Below the pieces are notes generated by a model. That model saw only the letters and a list, made by a program, of their open reading frames with translations, was not told the DNA's origin and did no database searches. A stretch of 14,638 nt of DNA. Origin: JAQUYS01 sp964430665. Lineage in GTDB: Archaea; Nanobdellota; Nanobdellia; Woesearchaeales; SKGA01. This document shows positions 1 to 6,661 of this stretch, one piece after another. The first letter of the stretch is position 1, and every line of letters starts with the position of its first letter. The position numbers and the translations under genes are program-made. The DNA lies in assembly GCA_964430665.1 (NCBI GenBank), contig CAYSFC010000018.1, forward strand, positions 1 to 14,638, in the 5' to 3' direction.

Positions 1-20
1 TTTATAAATAAACAAACAAC

Positions 21-29
21 TTTTTAAAC
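21..29 (+). promoter_or_regulatory. Candidate TATA box of the first gene
   Basis: TTTTTAAAC is centred 28 bp before the ATG at 53, the spacing seen repeatedly in this window for leaderless archaeal genes. A second TATA-like element, TTTATAAATA at 1-10, would instead give a leader of about 20 nt. The sequence alone does not decide between them. Confidence 0.4.
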
Positions 30-52
30 AACTCATAATTCTGACAAATTCT

Positions 53-1366
53 ATGGGTTTATTGAAGAATTTAACTTTAAGTGCATTATTACTTTCAAAA
101 TTATTATTTTCAAATCCAGGTACTAAAATTACTTCTTATGGAGATGTTGGAATTAAATTCAACAAGAACACAACAGATATTAAAGAAGTTTTATCTTTAA
201 CTTCAAACTCCAATGCAGGTTTTTATTTGGAATGTGACGAAGTTCCTAAGCTTAAATTAAATGCTTATTTCTCAACAAATAATGAATTTAAACCAACTTT
301 AGAATATGAACTATACGATGACTTTCAAGATTCAACAAACATTCAAGGTATTGTTCTTAATTTAGAAAAAAAGAATAAAGTTTTAGAAAATTATGGTTAT
401 TCTTTGTCAACTAAATATTTAGATTTCTATTTTGAAAATGAAAACAAAAGAGATAAAACACAAATTAATTCAACCGATATGAGTTGGATTAGAGAAGAAC
501 AAGAAGATAATCAAGAACTTCAAGATATAATTAATTCTATTGATACATCTAATTGGAATATGGCTTTACTTCAATTAATTTCATTATCAATAACAAATGC
601 GATTGATTCTCAAACAGGAGAATTTAACAAAGTAAATGAAGAAACTAAATTTAGAATACTTTCTAATACAAACAGATATTCCTTTACTCTAAATTTACCA
701 AAATATGATTTAAAGTCTGGATTCAAATTATCTCAGAAAGAAACAACTTTAACTTCAAATGGATTCATTGTTGATGAATTTAATGAAAAAGAGTATTCTT
801 TTTTTAGTAATATTTTCTTTAGCAGAGATATTCAAAAGACAAAGAATCTAGTTTTTTTAAATCAAGATATTAAAGAAGATTATGAATTAAATTTAGATTA
901 TATGTTAGTTACAAATCCTGGTTCTAGACATATGATTTCAGCAAATATTTTTTATGAAAAATTACATTGTTCAAATTACAAAAAAGCAACAGGATTTAAG
1001 GTTGAAATAAAATTAACTGATGATCAAAAAGAACATCTTGAAAATAAAATAAATAAATTTTATGAACAAAATAGATTGAGAGCATCTCCTTTTGAAAATA
1101 ATAATTTGAAATATAGTTTGTTAAATTCTATTGATGTTACGTCTGTTTCTTCTGGTAGTGAGATTAGTTTAGAAACTTTGTTTGATGATAAAATAAATTT
1201 AATAGCAGGAATTAGTTATTATGGTAAAGAATCAGGCATGGATGTTAAATACGATATAAATAGGCAAGGTGGAAGTATTGCATATATTTTTAGTAATAAA
1301 GGAATATTTGGTATTTATATTGATGGAGAAGTAAAAGTTTTTGCAGGTTTAGGATTAGAATTTTAA
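53..1366 (+). CDS. Secreted beta-strand-rich protein of unknown function
   Basis: A 437-residue orphan that I cannot assign to a family. Residues 4-21 form a hydrophobic stretch after a Lys, like a signal peptide or N-terminal anchor. Most of the rest is made of alternating polar/hydrophobic segments rich in Asn, Lys, Glu, Tyr and Phe, typical of amphipathic beta strands, with no further obvious membrane helix. It ends in a Gly-rich strand pattern, GLGLEF, with a C-terminal Phe. In diderm bacteria that combination would suggest an outer-membrane barrel. The archaeal setting makes that unlikely to be literal, so an extracellular or cell-surface beta protein is the safer inference. The 3' end overlaps the convergent histidine phosphatase gene by 12 bp. 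The start at 53 has no Shine-Dalgarno but fits a TATA box about 28 bp upstream. Confidence 0.8.
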   Translation: MGLLKNLTLSALLLSKLLFSNPGTKITSYGDVGIKFNKNTTDIKEVLSLTSNSNAGFYLECDEVPKLKLNAYFSTNNEFKPTLEYELYDDFQDSTNIQGIVLNLEKKNKVLENYGYSLSTKYLDFYFENENKRDKTQINSTDMSWIREEQEDNQELQDIINSIDTSNWNMALLQLISLSITNAIDSQTGEFNKVNEETKFRILSNTNRYSFTLNLPKYDLKSGFKLSQKETTLTSNGFIVDEFNEKEYSFFSNIFFSRDIQKTKNLVFLNQDIKEDYELNLDYMLVTNPGSRHMISANIFYEKLHCSNYKKATGFKVEIKLTDDQKEHLENKINKFYEQNRLRASPFENNNLKYSLLNSIDVTSVSSGSEISLETLFDDKINLIAGISYYGKESGMDVKYDINRQGGSIAYIFSNKGIFGIYIDGEVKVFAGLGLEF

Positions 1367-1894
1367 ACTTTCTTTTAATTTATCGTAATCGACTTCTATA
1401 ACAACACCAAAACCTAAGTTTTTCCAAAAATCAACTATATCTTTGTTAAAATATTCATGTAACAATATGGACATATAAGTTCCATGTGAAGCCGCCAAAA
1501 TAGGTCCTTTTTCATCTTTTATCAAGTTCAAAAATTCTTTCATTCGTTCTTTCATTTGAGGAATGGTTTCCCAATCATATTTGAATTCAGGATTTGTGAA
1601 ATAATCTTTAATAACTTCAACATAATCTCCTTCAATAAAACCAACCCTACTTCTATCACACTCAGTTAATAAATTAGTTTCTATTAAAGGTAAATTGTAT
1701 TTTTGAGAAATTTTTGTTGCTGCAATTTTTGCTTTGAACTGAGTTGAAGTATAAACTTTATTTACATCGGAAAAAATTCCAGAATCTAATAAATTTTGTA
1801 ATTCTTTTTTACCTTCTTCATCTAAATCCCAATCTTCTAAAGGTTTGTTTTTGTCAATTTTCGTTAAAAAATGTCTTAAAAAATATATCTTCAT
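1355..1894 (-). CDS. Histidine phosphatase family protein (phosphoglycerate mutase-like fold)
   Basis: This 179-residue protein has the order of catalytic elements of branch-1 histidine phosphatases. An N-terminal LRHF motif carries the phospho-accepting His8 and Arg7. The SSxxxRAxxTA-type motif at 49-59 reads TSTQFKAKIAA. Glu78 is the likely acid, and a second catalytic His137 lies in ASHGTY. Two departures are visible: RHF in place of the usual RHG/RHA, and Lys54 where the family normally has Arg. Family members remove phosphate from sugars, nucleotides or proteins; the substrate cannot be read here. There is no signal peptide, so it is probably cytoplasmic. The gene is convergent with the upstream orphan (12-bp overlap) and has its own TATA box 25.5 bp before the ATG, so the mRNA is likely leaderless. 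Confidence 0.85.
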   Translation of the reverse strand: MKIYFLRHFLTKIDKNKPLEDWDLDEEGKKELQNLLDSGIFSDVNKVYTSTQFKAKIAATKISQKYNLPLIETNLLTECDRSRVGFIEGDYVEVIKDYFTNPEFKYDWETIPQMKERMKEFLNLIKDEKGPILAASHGTYMSILLHEYFNKDIVDFWKNLGFGVVIEVDYDKLKESLKF

Positions 1895-1914
1895 AATATT
1901 ATTTCAAATAAATA

Positions 1915-1924
1915 TTATATAAAA
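1915..1924 (-). promoter_or_regulatory. TATA box of the histidine phosphatase gene
   Basis: On the minus strand this reads TTTTATATAA, centred 25.5 bp upstream of the start codon at 1894. This matches the spacing expected for archaeal TBP-driven transcription starting at the A of ATG. Confidence 0.55.
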
Positions 1925-1928
1925 TTAT

Positions 1929-2210
1929 CTATGCAGAACGTTTATAATTATTATTTATTTTATCTTCAATATTACGATATAATTTGATACATTCTTCTTG
2001 TGGTTTAGTTTCCCACATTTGTTCATATGTTGGAGGTAAGTTAAGAAATCCTCTATCTCTTTTCAAATCCATATAAATTTCAACCATCTGTTCATAAGAA
2101 GTGTAATTGCTTTCGTAAATTTTATCTTTACAAGTGTTAGTAAAATCAATATGTAATAGAGAATGCGACATTGGATCATAAAACATATTTAATGTCATTT
2201 CACAACACAC
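1929..2210 (-). CDS. Small orphan protein
   Basis: A 93-residue protein that I do not recognise. It has three Cys (positions 2, 3 and 27, plus one near residue 74), no membrane segment and no signal peptide. The C-terminal half is charged and probably helical, ending NNNYKRSA. The start is uncertain. A GTG at 2210 lies 24 bp from the TATA box centre, which suits a leaderless mRNA, whereas an in-frame ATG at 2198 would shorten the protein by four residues. It lies between the phosphatase and another orphan gene on the same strand, but each has its own TATA box, so an operon is not implied. Confidence 0.6.
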   Translation of the reverse strand: MCCEMTLNMFYDPMSHSLLHIDFTNTCKDKIYESNYTSYEQMVEIYMDLKRDRGFLNLPPTYEQMWETKPQEECIKLYRNIEDKINNNYKRSA

Positions 2211-2229
2211 ATAGTATAACAGTATACAT

Positions 2230-2238
2230 ATTTATATA
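2230..2238 (-). promoter_or_regulatory. TATA box of the 93-residue orphan
   Basis: The minus strand reads TATATAAAT here, inside an imperfect dyad with AGTATA and TATACT arms (2221-2240). Its centre is 24 bp from the GTG at 2210 and 36 bp from the ATG at 2198. Confidence 0.45.
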
Positions 2239-2264
2239 CTTTTGGGTTTTTGTTTATAAAGGCG

Positions 2265-2726
2265 TCAATTATTTTTCTCTTTGTAAATAGAATAAACTCT
2301 AAGCGCTGCGTAACCTAAAGCTCCAATTATTCCTGCAGGAATATCTTTTATATCAGGTGTTGTAAATAAACCATATATTTCATCTGAACATATTGTAGAA
2401 ATAGTAACTCCTGTGCTTAATGCTAAAGGCAAGTATTTGTTGTTTTTTAATTTATCTGCCAAATTTTTTATTTTTCCTTTCTTTAATTTTGAAGAAGCGT
2501 ACTGACTCAAAATATCTATAGTTATATTTGTGCCTGTGTTTATCAAGAATCCTTCCCAAAAATTTCCTGTATGATTTAAGAAGTAATATTCGTAAGAATT
2601 ATGTTTTGGATATGGTTTTTGAGAATAAACTTCAGTTCTTTTCATAACTTTTAATCTTTCAGCTAAACTAATACTTATGTTTGCTAAGAAATCCAGATTT
2701 CTTTCCTTCACTATTTTTTTTAACAC
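2265..2726 (-). CDS. Small membrane protein of unknown function
   Basis: A 153-residue protein. The C-terminal third holds two probable membrane segments, about residues 98-121 and 129-147, joined by an acidic turn. The N-terminal 97 residues are basic, with a Lys-rich patch at 79-97 that probably faces the cytoplasm. I do not recognise the family. The start is GTG, chosen because a TATA-like CTTTAAATA (plus-strand view) lies 26 bp upstream, so this GTG would be the first base of a leaderless mRNA. The next Met (residue 28) would remove a well-formed helix. Codon and base use match the neighbours. Confidence 0.65.
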   Translation of the reverse strand: MLKKIVKERNLDFLANISISLAERLKVMKRTEVYSQKPYPKHNSYEYYFLNHTGNFWEGFLINTGTNITIDILSQYASSKLKKGKIKNLADKLKNNKYLPLALSTGVTISTICSDEIYGLFTTPDIKDIPAGIIGALGYAALRVYSIYKEKNN

Positions 2727-2747
2727 GTTAAGTAAAATATAAATTCT

Positions 2748-2756
2748 CTTTAAATA
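2748..2756 (-). promoter_or_regulatory. TATA box supporting a GTG start
   Basis: The minus strand reads TATTTAAAG, centred 26 bp from the GTG at 2726. This spacing is the main reason for taking that GTG as the start of the downstream gene. Confidence 0.45.
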
Positions 2757-2773
2757 ATTTTGTTTATTTCTAT

Positions 2774-3040
2774 TTATTTATATGGAAATAGAGATTTTAT
2801 ATCCGTCATTCTTACTTTGAAATAATGTTTATTTTCATCATTAGAACTTCTCTCGGGTTGAACATGTATTGAATTTATATCATATCCAAGAAATATTCCT
2901 TTAATTCTTTTAATGTCATTATACGCTTCTTTGTTTAAAGATTCAATACCTGTTGTTATTAAATGGTTTTCACCAGGTTTTGTATTGCAATATGCTAAAT
3001 TTTTTAATGTGACTTCTATTTTATCTCCTTTTTGAAACAT
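2774..3040 (-). CDS. Small orphan protein, possibly a beta-barrel fold
   Basis: An 88-residue soluble protein beginning MFQKGDKIEVTLKNL and ending with short alternating strands such as KHYFKVRMTDIKSL. The pattern of an N-terminal KGDKIEV strand, a GIFLGYD strand and a closing charged strand resembles small SH3-like or Sm-like barrels. That is a shape inference only; no family motif is present. It has one Cys (residue 18) and no membrane segment. The start ATG has a clear TATA box about 34 bp upstream, predicting a leader of only a few nucleotides. Confidence 0.65.
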   Translation of the reverse strand: MFQKGDKIEVTLKNLAYCNTKPGENHLITTGIESLNKEAYNDIKRIKGIFLGYDINSIHVQPERSSNDENKHYFKVRMTDIKSLFPYK

Positions 3041-3069
3041 GTTTGCACCAAATTTTCAAAATCTTAAAC

Positions 3070-3079
3070 ATTTTATAAA
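3070..3079 (-). promoter_or_regulatory. TATA box of the 88-residue orphan
   Basis: The minus strand reads ATTTATAAAA, a near-consensus archaeal TATA box, centred about 34 bp from the ATG at 3040. The divergent Nudix gene starts at 3142 and has a weaker AT element (TTTATTAATA, 3113-3122) 24.5 bp before its ATG. Confidence 0.55.
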
Positions 3080-3141
3080 TCTTATTAAAATTAAATTTAA
3101 AAAAACAACAGATTTATTAATAAATTGTACGAATAATTACG

Positions 3142-3561
3142 ATGGTAAAATTATTTGTTGCTACAAAAGCTTTCATTTTCTACAAAAATAGAGTTCTTTT
3201 ACTAAGAGAATCTTCTAAATATGAAGATGGTTCTAATGAAGGTAAATATGATGTTCCTGGCGGAAGAATTGAACCTGGGCAAAGATTTGATGAAAGTTTA
3301 TTGAGAGAAATTAGAGAAGAAACAGGTTTAGATGTTGAAATTGGAAAACCTTTTTTTGTAAATGAATGGCGTCCTGTTGTGAATGGTGAAGAATGGCAAA
3401 TTGTTGGAACTTTCTTTGAGTGTTTTACAGATGATAATGAAGTTAGATTATCTAAAGATCACGATAAATATGTTTGGATAGAACCGAAGGATTTTGAAAA
3501 TTATGATTTAAATGAAAATCTTTATGATACTTTTCAAGCATATTTAACCAAAAAAGATTAA
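3142..3561 (+). CDS. Nudix hydrolase
   Basis: A 139-residue single-domain Nudix protein. The Nudix box occupies residues 41-63, from GRIEPG to REIREETGL, and the metal-binding REIREE core is intact. The first Glu of the consensus (G-x5-E) is Gln47 here. Family members hydrolyse nucleoside diphosphates linked to another moiety, such as oxidised nucleotides, NDP-sugars or cofactors. The specificity cannot be read, although the short length and WIEP segment near residues 113-116 fit MutT/NTP pyrophosphohydrolase-like members. It has no signal peptide and is probably cytoplasmic. The ATG is preceded by a weak TATA element and no Shine-Dalgarno. It ends 45 bp before the antiporter gene, which has its own TATA box. 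Confidence 0.92.
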   Translation: MVKLFVATKAFIFYKNRVLLLRESSKYEDGSNEGKYDVPGGRIEPGQRFDESLLREIREETGLDVEIGKPFFVNEWRPVVNGEEWQIVGTFFECFTDDNEVRLSKDHDKYVWIEPKDFENYDLNENLYDTFQAYLTKKD

Positions 3562-3576
3562 AATTCTTTAAAAACA

Positions 3577-3586
3577 TTTATAAATA
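3577..3586 (+). promoter_or_regulatory. TATA box of the antiporter gene
   Basis: TTTATAAATA is centred about 26 bp before the ATG at 3607, predicting a leaderless transcript separate from the upstream Nudix gene. Confidence 0.6.
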
Positions 3587-3606
3587 AATTAGTTCAAATA
3601 TGTTGT

Positions 3607-4860
3607 ATGTCTTTAGAATTAGCAACGCAAACATTGGTCAATCTTTCTATATTGTTGCTTATAGGAATTACTTTAACAATTATTGCAAATAAAATAAAGA
3701 TTTCAAATATATTTTTATTAATCTTGTCTGGAATGTTTTTAAGTTATGCCAATATGGTTGGTTGGATACATATAGAGTTTTCAGATGTTTTGTTGGTTTC
3801 TTTAGCGTTAATAACTTTAGTCATGGTTGTTCTTGAAGGTTCTAGTAGATTCACGGTTAGGAGAATCGAACAATATTCTATGAGTTCTTTAAAGATGATG
3901 TTGACTTTTATGTTTTTTGCAATAGCTTTTTTAGCTATAATTGCTTCACAATTATTTTTTGAAAAACTAACTACAACTACTTTTTTATTTTCTGCAATAT
4001 TGGCCGTAACTCTTGTTGGAACAGATCCTTCTAGTGTTTTTAAAATGTTGAAAAATTCAGGAAATAAAGTTGTTCAAATTTTGGAATTGGAAGCAATTTT
4101 CAATACTCCTTTCACTATAATCTTACCATTTATTTTTTTGAACATATTAACTTCTGTTGATCAAAGTGTGGGTCAAATAATTGTGGGTCAAATAGGTCCT
4201 TTAATTTTACGTATAACTGAAGGAATAGGTATGGGTGTATTAATAGGATATTTTGTTGCAAAGATATTCAAAAAATTTTATATAAAAGATTTAAGTCCTT
4301 TGTTGTTGCTTACAGCTGCTTTAATTGCTTATATTGGTTCAGAGTCTTTAGGGGGTTCAGGTGTTCTAACTGTTGCAACAATGGGTGTTTTTCTAGGGAA
4401 TATGCTTGCTGAAAAACAGGAAGAAGAGTATCAACAATTTAGTGGATTACTTTCAAATTTATTTATTATGATTGTTTTTATTCTTACAGGCTTGTTAATT
4501 AATGTTGATTTGAATTTAATGTTTGTTGGAAAAGTTGTATTACTTTACTTTATAACGTTGATTGTTAGATTTGTTTCTGTGCATCTTAGTTTGGCCAAAG
4601 AAAAGTTCAATTTTAAAGAAAAAATATTTTTAACACTAACTATACCTAAAGGTGTTGCCGTAGCAGTCGTTGTTCTTTCTTTAGTTGTTTTAAATCTAAG
4701 TGTTCAAAACACAATATATTTAGAAACAACCATAAAAGCAATAGTTCTTTCAATGGTCTTATCTTTGTTGATAGCAACAATAGTAGTTCCGTTTTCACAC
4801 AAACTCTTAACAAACCCGAATGTAGTTCCTATTAAGAAAAAAACTAAAAAAAAGAGATAA
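3607..4860 (+). CDS. CPA-type monovalent cation/proton antiporter-like protein
   Basis: A 417-residue polytopic membrane protein with about 12 hydrophobic segments and a short, very basic cytoplasmic tail ending KKKTKKKR. Typical features of the Na+(K+)/H+ exchanger family are present: TDPSSVF (residues 139-145) corresponds to the TDP motif of the unwound helix, and IPKGVAVAV corresponds to the xPRGV segment of a late helix, with Lys for Arg. The ion-binding helix reads ELEAIFNTPF, so N166-T167 stands where CPA1 proteins have Asn-Asp. The carboxylate that normally carries the proton or cation is therefore missing at that site. It may transport by another residue or have a changed mechanism. 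There is no regulatory TrkA or USP domain. It is probably transcribed alone from the TATA box at 3577. Confidence 0.88.
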   Translation: MSLELATQTLVNLSILLLIGITLTIIANKIKISNIFLLILSGMFLSYANMVGWIHIEFSDVLLVSLALITLVMVVLEGSSRFTVRRIEQYSMSSLKMMLTFMFFAIAFLAIIASQLFFEKLTTTTFLFSAILAVTLVGTDPSSVFKMLKNSGNKVVQILELEAIFNTPFTIILPFIFLNILTSVDQSVGQIIVGQIGPLILRITEGIGMGVLIGYFVAKIFKKFYIKDLSPLLLLTAALIAYIGSESLGGSGVLTVATMGVFLGNMLAEKQEEEYQQFSGLLSNLFIMIVFILTGLLINVDLNLMFVGKVVLLYFITLIVRFVSVHLSLAKEKFNFKEKIFLTLTIPKGVAVAVVVLSLVVLNLSVQNTIYLETTIKAIVLSMVLSLLIATIVVPFSHKLLTNPNVVPIKKKTKKKR

Positions 4861-4871
4861 CTATTTAAACC

Positions 4872-4881
4872 AAATATAATT
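4872..4881 (+). promoter_or_regulatory. TATA-like element of the lipoprotein gene
   Basis: AATATAATTA is centred about 26 bp before the ATG at 4902. CTATTTAAAC at 4861-4870 is an alternative that would give a leader of about 10 nt. Confidence 0.4.
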
Positions 4882-4901
4882 ATAATTATTTGATAACTTA
4901 A

Positions 4902-5321
4902 ATGAAATTAAAAGATATTGTATCGACAGCAATTATTTCTTCTTTATTTATTGGTTGTACTTCATCTAAAGAATTTAAAGTATACGATAATTTTAAATGG
5001 ACTGTAGCACATAGATCTTCCTGTGATGTAAGTGAAGTATATAACTTTGGTTGGAATAAAACTAAATCTTACATTGTTAAAAAATATCTAAATATGGCTT
5101 ATAAAGCAATAGCAGACAAGAATCCTGAATATAAAGAAGCATATAAAAGATTTGAAAAATCATTTGGTTGGGATGGAAAATTAACGGATGAGGATAGGAA
5201 AATACTTTCAAAAGAATTGTGGAAATTAGATTCTTTTCCTTACAACACGATAATTGAACCTAATGAAATTTTAAATTATATTTCTAGTAAAAAGGAAGAA
5301 ATAATTTCTATTAAAAACTAA
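4902..5321 (+). CDS. Small predicted lipoprotein of unknown function
   Basis: A 139-residue protein with a short N-terminal signal (Lys-rich start, hydrophobic residues 6-17) followed by a lipobox-like SLFIGC, with Cys19 as the candidate lipidated residue. The mature part is charged and mostly helical, with aromatic residues (FGWNKTK, FGWDGK) and one more Cys near residue 41. I do not recognise the family. It would be anchored on the outer face of the cytoplasmic membrane. The 3' end overlaps the convergent HTH gene by 11 bp. Archaeal lipoproteins are known, but the lipidation enzymes are poorly defined, so lipid attachment is inferred from the motif only. Confidence 0.75.
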   Translation: MKLKDIVSTAIISSLFIGCTSSKEFKVYDNFKWTVAHRSSCDVSEVYNFGWNKTKSYIVKKYLNMAYKAIADKNPEYKEAYKRFEKSFGWDGKLTDEDRKILSKELWKLDSFPYNTIIEPNEILNYISSKKEEIISIKN

Positions 5322-5832
5322 GTTGTGCAAATTGTTCTAGAACGTGTTCACTAATTTTTATTATGTTTTTTCTTGCTTGTAAGTCTTTAAATGTTCTATC
5401 TAGTGAGAAATAACTTTTTTCTTCAAAGAAATCTTTTTGTACAGGAATTCCTTTAGATATTAATTTGAATATATGTGTGTTAACTAATTCATCAGTTAGT
5501 CCAAGAACTTTTGCAATTTCTGTTGAAGTCATTATTTTAGATGACATGTATAATGTGATAAAAATTTCTTCTTCTCTAGGCGTAAGACTTATTTTCATAT
5601 CTTGTTCCATAGTTCTTTTATCACTCATATTTATTCTGTCCATTCTTTCAGAAAGCTTATCTAGTTTGTTTTCTAATTCTGCTAAATACCCATAAAGAAT
5701 TTGTATTTCATTTGTGTTTTGATTTATAGAATCAAGGTGTTCTGTTAATTCTGTTTTAACTTTAGAGAATGCGAACTTAGTCCCTGTATGTATTTCTCTT
5801 ATTTGTTCTTTAATATCTTTAACTCCACCCAT
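5311..5832 (-). CDS. Coiled-coil plus helix-turn-helix DNA-binding protein
   Basis: A 173-residue protein. Residues about 4-70 are predicted long helices with heptad-like hydrophobic spacing (coiled coil, probably dimerising). Residues about 82-130 form a helix-turn-helix that starts SLTPREEEIF and continues through TSTEIAKVLGLTDELV, much like LuxR/sigma-4 or winged-helix domains. A probable wing follows at 130-145. This fits a DNA-binding transcriptional regulator, with unknown targets. I take the ATG at 5832 as the start because AGGTG lies five bases before it and a TATA box (5865-5873) would start transcription about 11 nt upstream. A GTG at 5838 would add two residues. A 12-bp palindrome just upstream of the promoter is a possible autoregulatory site. 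Confidence 0.82.
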   Translation of the reverse strand: MGGVKDIKEQIREIHTGTKFAFSKVKTELTEHLDSINQNTNEIQILYGYLAELENKLDKLSERMDRINMSDKRTMEQDMKISLTPREEEIFITLYMSSKIMTSTEIAKVLGLTDELVNTHIFKLISKGIPVQKDFFEEKSYFSLDRTFKDLQARKNIIKISEHVLEQFAQLSF

Positions 5833-5864
5833 AAACACACCTATTGAAAAGATAAACCACTTCT

Positions 5865-5873
5865 TTTTAAATA
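5865..5873 (-). promoter_or_regulatory. TATA box of the HTH regulator gene
   Basis: The minus strand reads TATTTAAAA, centred 37 bp from the ATG at 5832. The predicted short leader would contain the AGGTG ribosome-binding motif (5839-5843). Confidence 0.45.
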
Positions 5874-5885
5874 TTGTTATAATCT

Positions 5886-5897
5886 AAACATATGTTT
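5886..5897. promoter_or_regulatory. 12-bp perfect palindrome, possible operator
   Basis: AAACATATGTTT is a perfect palindrome about 20 bp upstream of the TATA box of the HTH gene; its half-element AACATAT recurs at 5901-5907. The position suits an upstream operator or activator site, but AT-rich palindromes arise easily by chance here. No DNA-binding evidence is visible. Confidence 0.3.
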
Positions 5898-5910
5898 TCT
5901 AACATATATT

Positions 5911-6609
5911 TTAAAATTTGAAATTACTGTAATCTTTGTTATTGTAATTGTTCTGAGGTGTATTAACATTATCAGTAGGGGTTGCGCTTGTTAAATCAGG
6001 TGTATTAAATTCTTCGGTTGAAGGAGTTGAAAAATCAAAATTAGATTCATTTTTATCGATTGAAGAAGAGAAATCGTCTTCATCTTCGTCTTCTTTGCCT
6101 TCTGGCAATAGTTTTTTTAGTATGAATGAAAATAGTAAAATAGACACATAAATTATTAATAGAGCCATCAAAGTTGATAATTTGGCGTTAATTACACCAA
6201 ATGCATAAATCATTGCAGAGAATGCGAAAAAGTACACTGGAGTTGGAGAACTTAGAACATATGTAACTTTGCTTGAAAATGTGTGTTTAAATGAAATTAC
6301 GCTTATGAAAATAGCATATATTGTTATTATTAATATTACTACAAACCTATCCCAAGAAAAAGCAGACTCATAATTTGCAAACATATATTGCATGGAACTA
6401 ACTATTATCCAAAATAAACTTATTCCGTTTCCTAAAGCAGTATTCCAACCTAATTTTTCTTTTTTATGTGTTCCAAAGTAAAATTCCATAAGTAACCATA
6501 GAAAAAATATGGGTGCAATTTGCCACAATAATTCTGGATTTGTGAATGGTACTGAAATTATTGTTTTTATATCTGTAAAAGTTTTAATCCAGAAAGGATG
6601 CATCACCAT
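5911..6609 (-). CDS. Five-TM membrane protein with acidic disordered tail
   Basis: A 232-residue protein with five probable membrane helices, at about residues 27-46, 58-78, 88-108, 118-140 and 144-165. After the last helix comes KKLLPEGKEDEDEDDF and then a Ser/Thr/Asn/Pro-rich low-complexity tail to residue 232, probably disordered and cytoplasmic. I do not recognise the family. An upstream in-frame ATG at 6618 exists, but the palindromic TATA box at 6631-6640 lies exactly 26.5 bp from the ATG at 6609, so I take that as the leaderless start. The gene is divergent from the METTL5-like methyltransferase and appears to share that TATA box. Confidence 0.82.
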   Translation of the reverse strand: MVMHPFWIKTFTDIKTIISVPFTNPELLWQIAPIFFLWLLMEFYFGTHKKEKLGWNTALGNGISLFWIIVSSMQYMFANYESAFSWDRFVVILIITIYAIFISVISFKHTFSSKVTYVLSSPTPVYFFAFSAMIYAFGVINAKLSTLMALLIIYVSILLFSFILKKLLPEGKEDEDEDDFSSSIDKNESNFDFSTPSTEEFNTPDLTSATPTDNVNTPQNNYNNKDYSNFKF

Positions 6610-6630
6610 GTATCTCATTTATAAACTTAC

Positions 6631-6640
6631 ATTTATAAAT
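6631..6640. promoter_or_regulatory. Palindromic TATA box shared by two divergent leaderless genes
   Basis: ATTTATAAAT is identical on both strands. Its centre (6635.5) is 26.5 bp from the plus-strand ATG at 6662 and 26.5 bp from the minus-strand ATG at 6609. Both distances match the archaeal TATA-to-start spacing, so one TBP site could serve both genes. The flanks differ (ACTTAC on one side, CAATAT on the other) and could set direction through the BRE. Confidence 0.6.
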
Positions 6641-6661
6641 ATATTGGGTATTCTTAATTTT

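Noticed and set aside
5465..5695. A plus-strand 76-codon frame
   Set aside because: It is antisense to the HTH/coiled-coil protein, which has a clear domain pattern and a ribosome-binding site.
6509..6661. A longer N-terminus for the METTL5-like protein, extending 51 codons upstream of 6662
   Set aside because: It would run through the shared TATA box and the 5' end of the divergent membrane-protein gene; METTL5 proteins begin near the KELAVFL segment, and the TATA spacing fixes the ATG at 6662.
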